This document shows positions 3,956-9,484 of a DNA stretch of 9,484 nt, one piece after another. The notes beneath the pieces are model-generated. The model was not told the origin of the DNA, did no database searches, and was given only the letters and a program-made list of their open reading frames with translations. The position numbers and the translations under genes are program-made. Origin of the DNA: CAZOOM01 sp964460795 (GTDB lineage: Bacteria; Omnitrophota; Omnitrophia; Omnitrophales; Aquincolibacteriaceae); assembly GCA_964460795.1 (NCBI GenBank), contig CAYWRU010000090.1, positions 1-9,484 of the forward strand, in the 5' to 3' direction. Each line of letters opens with the position of its first letter. The stretch's first letter is position 1.

Positions 3956-6094
3956 TCAAGTCCAGGTAGATGCTAAGTGTGAAGAGTGGTCGGTTGTATC
4001 AGAGAACCCGTTGTCATCGGTCCAATATCCGATGTTGTTTCGCGCCCACTGTTTGATTGTCGGGTCCCAGGATTCATTCCAGGTAACGCTGCCGGAGCCG
4101 TAGCCTGTGAGGTTCGCGAACTCGACCGGCAAAGCTTCGGAATCGCCAACCCAAAAGCCAGGAGTGTCCTTGAGCCCTCGGAGGTCACCCAGCACTAGGC
4201 GCACGCGCATGCCGGAAAAGTCGATGTTGCGTTCAAGGACTTCGAACTTTCCGAAGATCCCGCGTGCCGTGTGCTTGATCGTGATCTGATTCCCGAGAGT
4301 GAACTCGAACCCGCGCCACTTCATCTCGACCGTGAACCGCTTCAACGGGACGGACTGCATGAGCGCCATCCGCTGTGAGTATTCGATCGCGTCTGATTCG
4401 TCAGAGAAAGGCAAGTCGTCCTCGCGCTCCACAGGCTCCGGCTGGTTGTTCACTAAGCGAGCGCTCTCGATTGTGTGTGTGACTAGCTGCGACTCCTCCC
4501 GGCTCTGGTTGGTTGCGTATTTCGCTCGCACGCCTGTCCACAGCTTATCGGTTCCGCTGATCTCACTCCATTCCGCCATCAGATCCGACTGATCCAGGTC
4601 GAACACGGGAGCCCGCTGGCTCGGCTCGAAAACTCCCATGTGATACCGGCCAAGCGAGTCGGAGAACACGAACGTGCCGCACGCCGCGTTGATGCGAGAG
4701 ATGAGGTCCGAGACCGTGGTTTTCTCGCTCACGTAAAGCGCCAGCTTCCGACTGTAGAGCGTTTCCCCTGAGTTTCCAAAGCCGATCGCAAGCGCGTCGT
4801 TCGCGTTGTTGAACGCCGTGCCGCTGGTATTGGTCTCATCCACCAGCGAGAGCAGATCTGCCACCACGTCAGGAGCTGACACGATCAAATCATTGAATAG
4901 AGCTTCGGTTTTCCCGGTGAAATCAACCGAGAGTTCAGCCGATGACGTGACGTAATTAGGAACTGTGAACTCGCCATCAGAAAGGTAGCGCGTGTCAAAT
5001 GCGATTGGCTGCCAGCTGATGACGTTGATCGAGTAGGTGACGACCGTCGTGCCGAGTGTGGAGACGTTGATGTAAAGCCATCCGTCGTCATAGCCAAACG
5101 ATCCAGAAGCCGCCAGCACGTCATCTTTGTCTGATTTCTCGGTGAGCGAGGATCCGTTGTTGGTCAACTTCTTTGGGGCCTTGCTCGGGTAGTAGATCCG
5201 CCGCGTGTTTCCTTCGTAGGGTTGCCAGTCGGTTACGGTCTCCGTCAGCGTGCGCTCGCTGGTGAGTTTCTGTGAGAGGCCGTCGAAAGATTTGATCGCG
5301 TGATCAGCGACCTTGTAGCGCCTGGCTCCCGGGTCGATCAGGATTGGCTTGATTCCGGCCAACTTGCCGTAGGCAATCGGGATCGCTTTTCCGATCTCGG
5401 ACTGCTCGATGTTCGGGTAGTCCGCACGCTCGAACGCGTTGACCGGCACCTGCGCTTTTACGCGAGCTTTTGGCTCCTTGAGCCTGAGCGTGAACGTGTC
5501 GTTTGTGGTCGTCCATTCGTCAATGCTCCAAGCCGCCATTTGCTGATAATCAGACCAGGCTGCGGTTGCGTTCGGCAGGTCGATACCCACCCACATCGTG
5601 GCTTGCCGAGCGTTCCACTGGTAATCCTTCCGGGTGTCGAAAAATCCGTCGCTGTTGATCAGCGCCATGGATCCACCACCGATCTGCCCGAGTCCGCCAA
5701 ACTGCGCTTCGATGCGCTGGGAAATGTTCGGGACGCTTTTGATTCGCGGATCCCAGTCGGTGGAGTTTAGATATTTCGGATGGTTCCCGAAGTTGAAATT
5801 CACAAGAGCCTGAACCGTCCCGGCCCAGATGTCCGCGCCTCCAGGAGTGCTGACGTAAAGGTAAGTCCCGTCGTGATACCACCGCCCAGCGCCAGACGCT
5901 ACCGCCGCCGTGCTGGTCTGCACGCTTAGCGCGGTCGTGTTGTTCCACATCACTGAAGCCGGCTTGTCTACCATTGGAACCTTGTAGCGGATACCAGAGT
6001 CTTGCACCCACGCACGAAGCCACACTCCGGCCTGGATTGTGACCAAGAAAACCGGCTTGCAAAGAGGTTGCTTGATTGCGTCCGCGAATGTCAC
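3956..6094 (-). CDS. Tail hub / tip protein (712 aa)
   Basis: The start is GTG 6094-6092, overlapping the previous stop, with GAGG seven bases upstream; the frame ends at TGA 3958-3956. The N-terminus (MTFADAIKQPLCKPVFLVTI) resembles the start of phage proteins that sit under the tail tube. A long beta-rich body follows. A segment near residues 595-650 has strands like FTVEMKWRGFEFTLGNQITI, then GKFEVLERNIDFSGMRVRLV, matching the barrel region of central hub proteins (the role of T4 gp27 or lambda gpJ N-terminus). The C-terminal about 60 residues are Ser/Gly/Trp-rich (GYGSGSVTWNESWDP, WTDDNGFSDTTDHSS) and may be an attachment or binding extension for the adhesin encoded next. Its place between the distal-tail-like gene and the adhesin supports a hub role. 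The exact family is not certain. Confidence 0.75.
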   Translation of the reverse strand: MTFADAIKQPLCKPVFLVTIQAGVWLRAWVQDSGIRYKVPMVDKPASVMWNNTTALSVQTSTAAVASGAGRWYHDGTYLYVSTPGGADIWAGTVQALVNFNFGNHPKYLNSTDWDPRIKSVPNISQRIEAQFGGLGQIGGGSMALINSDGFFDTRKDYQWNARQATMWVGIDLPNATAAWSDYQQMAAWSIDEWTTTNDTFTLRLKEPKARVKAQVPVNAFERADYPNIEQSEIGKAIPIAYGKLAGIKPILIDPGARRYKVADHAIKSFDGLSQKLTSERTLTETVTDWQPYEGNTRRIYYPSKAPKKLTNNGSSLTEKSDKDDVLAASGSFGYDDGWLYINVSTLGTTVVTYSINVISWQPIAFDTRYLSDGEFTVPNYVTSSAELSVDFTGKTEALFNDLIVSAPDVVADLLSLVDETNTSGTAFNNANDALAIGFGNSGETLYSRKLALYVSEKTTVSDLISRINAACGTFVFSDSLGRYHMGVFEPSQRAPVFDLDQSDLMAEWSEISGTDKLWTGVRAKYATNQSREESQLVTHTIESARLVNNQPEPVEREDDLPFSDESDAIEYSQRMALMQSVPLKRFTVEMKWRGFEFTLGNQITIKHTARGIFGKFEVLERNIDFSGMRVRLVLGDLRGLKDTPGFWVGDSEALPVEFANLTGYGSGSVTWNESWDPTIKQWARNNIGYWTDDNGFSDTTDHSSHLASTWT

Positions 6095-6852
6095 AGCATT
6101 TCCTCAAACTCCAGGCTCGTGTTCCATCTGATCGACGAGTCAAACCCTACCGCCTCGAACTGTGGAGGCTTGGTAAGCCTGACGTAAATCCACTCGTTAA
6201 GCTCGGTGGATGGCATGACCTGACAGAGAAACGGCCTGGATGTTCCGACATTGTTAACGAACGTTTGGAACGTGTTTTTCTGCGTCGTCGTCAAGAACTG
6301 CCAATCCACACGGAAAGTTTTGTATGCCGGAAGAATCTCAGAGTAAGTCTGCCCGCCAGCGGACTTGACGTGCCTGGATGAATCCACGATCGCGTCTTGG
6401 TATCCACTGTAGCTCGGGGTCGGCAACGTGAGATACTGCCCAAGCATGATGCAACCGATTTGCAACTGTGGCGTTCCGACCTGCCGGATGAACTTGATTC
6501 GCCAGAACTGGTAGGTGCTGTTCGGAACGTTCAGTTGATAGAACGAATTCCCGGGACCGACGTCGCTTTCAACATCGCTGTAGGCTGGGGACCCCCACGA
6601 ATCGGACGTATTGCCATAAAGACGGATGTTGAAATTCGTCGATTGCCCATTCGAATCAACTAGCGAGTAGTGAGTGAGCGCAACCGGGGACGAGAACGAG
6701 AAAGTAATGTCCTCGTCACCCACACCACTGTTGAGCCAGACCCTCCCGCGCTGCGGGTGAATCAGATTGTTCGCAGTGGATCCAGCCGCAGTCGATGTGG
6801 TGGCAACTGTTACGTTTCCAGGCGTCGCGAAATTGTTGTAGGTGACGATCAT
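6091..6852 (-). CDS. Distal tail-like protein with galactose-binding-like N-terminus (253 aa)
   Basis: ATG 6852-6850 overlaps the previous stop (ATGA) with a GGAACGGAA ribosome site nearby; TGA 6093-6091 overlaps the hub GTG. Residues about 1-140 look like an F5/8 type C (discoidin) or galactose-binding fold: LIHPQRGRVWLNSG, then DITFSF, LTHYSLVDSN, FNIRLYGN, FWRIKFIRQV and IGCIMLGQYLTL appear in the usual strand order. Residues about 165-253 resemble a distal tail protein belt domain: TFRVDWQFLTTTQKNTFQTF, RPFLCQVMP, WIYVRLTKPP and a final SLEFEEML. Distal tail proteins form the ring joining tail tube and hub. The carbohydrate-binding-like domain may decorate the tip and help initial adsorption. 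Assignment rests on motif style and gene order. Confidence 0.7.
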   Translation of the reverse strand: MIVTYNNFATPGNVTVATTSTAAGSTANNLIHPQRGRVWLNSGVGDEDITFSFSSPVALTHYSLVDSNGQSTNFNIRLYGNTSDSWGSPAYSDVESDVGPGNSFYQLNVPNSTYQFWRIKFIRQVGTPQLQIGCIMLGQYLTLPTPSYSGYQDAIVDSSRHVKSAGGQTYSEILPAYKTFRVDWQFLTTTQKNTFQTFVNNVGTSRPFLCQVMPSTELNEWIYVRLTKPPQFEAVGFDSSIRWNTSLEFEEML

Positions 6853-7151
6853 TTCCGTTCCATCGTTCGAAGCCTCCCGTCCATCTCCTTCTGGTACTCA
6901 CGGAGCGATTTGACCTCTTCGGAAAGGTGGGTTCGCTCAATGGTCTGCGTGAGCAATGCGGACTCGATCTTTGCCAACTGAATCTCGATCTGGTGGATCG
7001 ACTCGGAGACGCGCCCGATGTCTTGTTTGCTCGCAAACGTGGCGTGCGCCCATACCATGGCGCAGCTACCACCTACCACCGCGAGCTTATAGATCATGTC
7101 CATCCACTTTGACGCCTTTTCACCCATGCTTTGAGGTTGGTTGAAGTTCAT
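6849..7151 (-). CDS. Membrane-anchored coiled-coil protein (100 aa)
   Basis: ATG 7151-7149 overlaps the tape measure stop as ATGA, with AGGGG seven bases upstream; TGA 6851-6849 overlaps the next start as ATGA. Residues about 18-36 (MDMIYKLAVVGGSCAMVWAH) form one transmembrane helix. Residues about 43-98 are a heptad-like coiled coil rich in Glu, Lys and Leu (IHQIEIQLAKIESALL, then HLSEEVKSLREYQKEMDGRL). The layout, membrane helix then long coiled coil, resembles inner-membrane spanins or XhlA-type haemolysin/holin partners, although XhlA has the membrane helix at the C-terminus. It is inserted between the tape measure and distal-tail genes, so a role in tail assembly or DNA ejection at the membrane is also possible. 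Function is inferred only. Confidence 0.7.
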   Translation of the reverse strand: MNFNQPQSMGEKASKWMDMIYKLAVVGGSCAMVWAHATFASKQDIGRVSESIHQIEIQLAKIESALLTQTIERTHLSEEVKSLREYQKEMDGRLRTMERK

Positions 7152-9034
7152 ACGATTGCCCCTGCTGAGATTTCTAATTGTCCATTACGTGACATGACAC
7201 CCAAGGCGCGGGCAAGCACCTGGCCGTCGAGATTAAAAACCACACTCATCGGCTGTGGTGAGTCCTGATAGTCGAACCCAGAAAGCCTTCCACTCTCTCC
7301 GTAGGCTCGGAGGTTGTCGAGAGCCTCAATCCCAAGCGCTGCGGTCGTTCGGGCGGGCAGAACATACTCACCCTTGTGGACCACGCCAGCAACGCTGGAG
7401 GCACCACCGAATCCGGTGAAGCCACCAGAAGCGAACCCAGTGAACCCACCTTTCTCGAAGCCGAAAATCTTCCCGAGGAATCCACCGCCTCCAAAGATGA
7501 ACCCGAGGCTTTTCATGATGAGAAGCTTTGCAATCATCTCCGAGAATGCCGACACCACCGAATCCAGGATCGTCTTTCCGAGATTCTTCATTGCCTCGGC
7601 TGCGCTCATGGTCCCCTTGATCAATCCCTCGACGCTCGACGAGACTCCCTTGAACGCGCCTTGCTGGATGGAGACACCAACTCGAGCCCACATGAGCGAG
7701 ACTGACTCGGTGGCAGCACGCCATTGCTCAAGCCTAATGTCCATCATTGCCCGGTTGTTCTCTAGGCTTGCCAATTGCGTGGCAGATTCGCTTTTGAGAA
7801 ATATGTCTAGTTGGTCCATTCTCCCAACCTCGAAAGCTCGCTCTAAATCCATTCGCTGTGCGATTCCTTCGGCGTAAAGATCCCGCTTTCGAGCCTCAAC
7901 CTCAGCGAGTGATTTCTGCTCGAATGCCGCTCCCTCTTCGAGTGTGACCTGCATTTCGAGAACTTGCTCCATCCTCTTATCGTGCGCTGACTTGAATTCA
8001 GCCATCACCTTTGCTGACCCATGGAGCTGTGAGATGAACAGTTCATCTGTCATCCGCTTTAGCTTCTCCGCGTCCTTGATGTTGACGACGGGAGGGGCGT
8101 CTTGCTTCGTTGGTAGAGGCGGAAGGTCCGCAGCCTTCATCGCGCTCACAAGCCCATCGCCGATGTTCTTTTTAAATGACTCGGCGAGCGCTTTCCCAAA
8201 CTGATCTTCGGCGTCGCCAAGCTCAGCGTTCGCTGCCCCCATGGCTTCGGTTAGATTCCGAACCGATGACGCAACTAGATTGACGGACTTGTCATAAGAC
8301 TTAGAGATGAACTCCTCAAACCACTTTGCCATCAAGTTCAAGTCCGGCAGGACCGCCTGCGCGATATCATTCCCAAGATCAGTGAACAGCCTTTGAATCC
8401 TCCCGATTGTGTCGTTGAACTCATCCGACATCCGAGCAGCCTCGGTGGTGACCGGGTGGATGGAATCCCCCATCGCCTGGATGGACCTTCCACCCTCGTT
8501 CAAAAGCGGGATCATGTCCGCCCCAGACTTTCCAAGAAGCTTCTGCGCGATCGCCACCTTGTTCGCGCCGTCGGCGTAGCTCTCAAATCGGTCCGCCATT
8601 TCTAGCATGACCTGATCCGCGGACTTGATCGCTCCGGATGCATCCCGCACCGAAAGCCCCATTGCTGCGAAGGCGTTTGCCGCATCTCCAGACGCACCAG
8701 ATGCGGCCTCAGCAATCTGCTTGTTCAGGCTGCGTGCCGCGATCGTAAGCGACTCCATCGAGACACCGGACTGGGAAGCTGCGAACTGGAGGCGGTCCAG
8801 GTTCTCAACCGAGATTCCTGTCTTCTTCGAGAGGTCGTTCAGCTCGTCGGCTGCGTCGATCGAGTGTTTGGTGATGGCCGCAATGGATCCAGCGAACACG
8901 GCGCCGAGCGCAAGCGATGCCTTGCTCATCGCGCTGATTGCGTTTGACATTCCACCGACACCCTTCAGTGCGGAGCCGATTCCGCCCTTGGTGGCATCGA
9001 GCGCCCTAATGATGATTTGAACCGTATTTCCCAT
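7148..9034 (-). CDS. Tail tape measure protein (628 aa)
   Basis: ATG 9034-9032 lies two bases after the holin-like stop; TGA 7150-7148. The N-terminus (MGNTVQIIIRALDATKGGIG) with a Gly/Ala/Ser-rich stretch, followed by DAADELNDLSKKTGISVENL and LQFAASQSGVSMESL (residues about 60-100), matches the TP901-type tape measure core. A hydrophobic stretch at residues 43-55 (LGAVFAGSIAAIT) is membrane-like, and the middle is long helical (coiled-coil-like, for example EKLKRMTDELFISQLHGSAK). Near the C-terminus, repeats of GGFTGFASGGFTGFGG are followed by GVVHKGEYVLPARTTAALG, typical of lambda gpH-like tape measures. The protein sets tail length during assembly and is expelled at infection. At about 1.5 angstrom per residue 628 residues predict a tail near 90-95 nm, unless processed. 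It has no clear Shine-Dalgarno, so coupling with the upstream gene is likely. Confidence 0.93.
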   Translation of the reverse strand: MGNTVQIIIRALDATKGGIGSALKGVGGMSNAISAMSKASLALGAVFAGSIAAITKHSIDAADELNDLSKKTGISVENLDRLQFAASQSGVSMESLTIAARSLNKQIAEAASGASGDAANAFAAMGLSVRDASGAIKSADQVMLEMADRFESYADGANKVAIAQKLLGKSGADMIPLLNEGGRSIQAMGDSIHPVTTEAARMSDEFNDTIGRIQRLFTDLGNDIAQAVLPDLNLMAKWFEEFISKSYDKSVNLVASSVRNLTEAMGAANAELGDAEDQFGKALAESFKKNIGDGLVSAMKAADLPPLPTKQDAPPVVNIKDAEKLKRMTDELFISQLHGSAKVMAEFKSAHDKRMEQVLEMQVTLEEGAAFEQKSLAEVEARKRDLYAEGIAQRMDLERAFEVGRMDQLDIFLKSESATQLASLENNRAMMDIRLEQWRAATESVSLMWARVGVSIQQGAFKGVSSSVEGLIKGTMSAAEAMKNLGKTILDSVVSAFSEMIAKLLIMKSLGFIFGGGGFLGKIFGFEKGGFTGFASGGFTGFGGASSVAGVVHKGEYVLPARTTAALGIEALDNLRAYGESGRLSGFDYQDSPQPMSVVFNLDGQVLARALGVMSRNGQLEISAGAIV

Positions 9035-9036
9035 AA

Positions 9037-9234
9037 TCAGTTAGCCGGTGGAACAGGGGGAATCGGAGTGATTACAGTATGTTTGGTGCGCTTCGCCTCC
9101 CACACACTCCAAGCGATTCCGATAATGAAGCTCACAGCGCCAGCCGCCTCCTGGACGTTACTGTCCGTGGCCATCGCAGCGCCACCGATAGCCGTGAGCA
9201 AATGCCTAATGATTTTCGCAAGGACCTGGTTCAT
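9037..9234 (-). CDS. Small holin-like membrane protein (65 aa)
   Basis: ATG 9234-9232 lies one base after the preceding stop; TGA 9039-9037. The 65-aa protein begins MNQVLAKIIRHLLTAIGGAA and continues with an acidic turn (TDSNVQEAAG), a second hydrophobic helix (AVSFIIGIAWSVWEAKR) and a Pro-rich tail (PIPPVPPAN). Two short hydrophobic helices, with the RHLLTAIGG and GIAWSVWEAK patterns, recall the Pam3-gp28 or r1t-type small holins, as I remember them. Such holins depolarise or pore the inner membrane to start lysis. Its position among tail genes is unusual for a holin, and no endolysin is seen in the window, so a non-lytic membrane role remains possible. Confidence 0.65.
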   Translation of the reverse strand: MNQVLAKIIRHLLTAIGGAAMATDSNVQEAAGAVSFIIGIAWSVWEAKRTKHTVITPIPPVPPAN

Positions 9235-9235
9235 A

Positions 9236-9463
9236 TCATCGCCGTTGTTTCATCTTCGCTTCACGCTTGCGAAACTCTAATTCCTCAGCCTTCGCGCCAG
9301 CTGTGGCCACACGATAGTTGAAGGACAACTCGTCAAGTCCGAGCTTCAACAAGTCGCTCGGAAGAACCCGGTAGCGCCTCGCAAGCCCGTCCATTGACAC
9401 CATGGCTTCCCGATTCTTCAGAAAAGGGTCTGGCTGCCTCCTTGGCAGCCGGACCGAATCCAC
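9236..9463 (-). CDS. Tail assembly chaperone-like C-terminal product (75 codons)
   Basis: The frame starts at GTG 9463-9461 (GGAG four bases upstream, in-frame stop directly before it) or at ATG 9403, and ends at TGA 9238-9236. The best protein-like part begins near residue 14: PFLKNREAMVSMDGLARRY, then RVLPSDLLKLGLDELSFNYR and a basic helical tail (EELEFRKREAKMKQRR). Genes in this place, just upstream of the tape measure, usually encode the second half of a tail assembly chaperone made by ribosomal frameshifting. The frame upstream of CCCTTTT in another phase (SQVMEMSGFGPAAKEAARPF) looks protein-like too, so this frame may be expressed as a fusion after a +1 (or -2) shift. Whether it also starts independently at its GTG cannot be decided here. 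The left tail of a possible partner gene lies beyond the window edge. Confidence 0.6.
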   Translation of the reverse strand: MDSVRLPRRQPDPFLKNREAMVSMDGLARRYRVLPSDLLKLGLDELSFNYRVATAGAKAEELEFRKREAKMKQRR

Positions 9464-9484
9464 TCATCTCCATAACCTGACTCA
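9333..9484 (-). CDS. End of upstream tail assembly chaperone-like frame (partial)
   Basis: This frame is open from the window edge to TGA 9335-9333. Its first part (SQVMEMSGFGPAAKEAARPF) looks like the tail end of a tail chaperone. After the CCCTTTT site the reading becomes SGSHGVNGRACEALPGSSER, which looks like a shadow of the overlapping frame that encodes the more protein-like PFLKNREAMVSM. The gene therefore seems to change frame near 9422-9428. The true beginning of this gene is outside the window, so it is a partial call. Confidence 0.4.
   Translation of the reverse strand, partial: SQVMEMSGFGPAAKEAARPFSEESGSHGVNGRACEALPGSSERLVEART
9422..9450 (-). promoter_or_regulatory. Candidate programmed frameshift element (hairpin, internal SD, CCCTTTT)
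   Basis: On the minus strand GGCTGCC (9450-9444) pairs with GGCAGCC (9438-9432) as a 7-bp stem around AAGGA. The same bases give AAGGAGG (9443-9437), a perfect Shine-Dalgarno with no start codon at a normal distance. Eight bases later comes CCCTTTT (9428-9422), where two protein-like frames meet. Internal Shine-Dalgarno sequences stimulate frameshifting at other known sites; the direction here would be +1 or -2. Confidence 0.4.

Noticed and set aside
5550..6143. 197-codon minus-strand frame inside the hub gene
   Set aside because: It is a second frame within the 712-aa hub gene, rich in Arg, Ser and His as expected for shadow translation; the hub frame has coherent beta-rich protein and gene overlaps.

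Overview
The window looks like a contiguous piece of a tailed phage (siphovirus type) or prophage. Every gene I can support lies on the minus strand, so the genome reads from position 9484 down to 1. The base composition is moderately GC-rich. The tail architecture (tape measure, distal tail-like protein, hub, glycine-rich adhesin) together with small holin-like membrane proteins fits a phage of a Gram-negative bacterium. The host cannot be named; the start of the adhesin's lectin-like domain is of a style common in Verrucomicrobiota and Planctomycetota secreted proteins, which is only a weak hint.

Right part (9484 to 2740), late tail module in transcription order: the end of a tail assembly chaperone-like gene with a possible programmed frameshift signal; a small two-helix holin-like protein; the tape measure protein (628 aa); a membrane-anchored coiled-coil protein; a distal-tail-like protein with a galactose-binding-like N-terminus; a 712-aa hub or tip protein; and a 404-aa receptor-binding adhesin with a lectin-like domain and a polyglycine tip. 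The genes overlap by 4 nt or are 1-2 nt apart, so they should be co-transcribed and translationally coupled.

Middle (about 2739 to 2560): an intergenic gap holding a promoter-like TTGACG-N16-TAATCT element on the minus strand, seven bases before a GTG start codon. This suggests a leaderless transcript for the next operon.

Left part (2559 to 1), a separate operon of small accessory or early-type genes: a ribbon-helix-helix protein, two small unknowns, a 193-aa conserved phage protein with a glycine-rich RAMP-like C-terminus, a 125-codon frame that coincides with an array of four regularly spaced hairpins, a 160-aa unknown, a small helix-turn-helix protein, a small Cys-rich zinc-ribbon-like protein, and the N-terminal part of a pentapeptide-repeat protein that runs off the left edge. 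Several of these small genes only become visible through their ATGA stop/start overlaps.

The most unusual element is the hairpin array at 1069-1352. It has four 16-nt hairpins (6-bp stem, 4-nt loop) spaced 86-94 nt apart, different stem sequences that all still pair perfectly, GAAA loops in two of them on the transcribed strand, and GGC-rich decamer-like spacers. It lies directly downstream of the RAMP-like gene. The second notable element is a hairpin with an internal Shine-Dalgarno sequence before CCCTTTT in the tail chaperone region.
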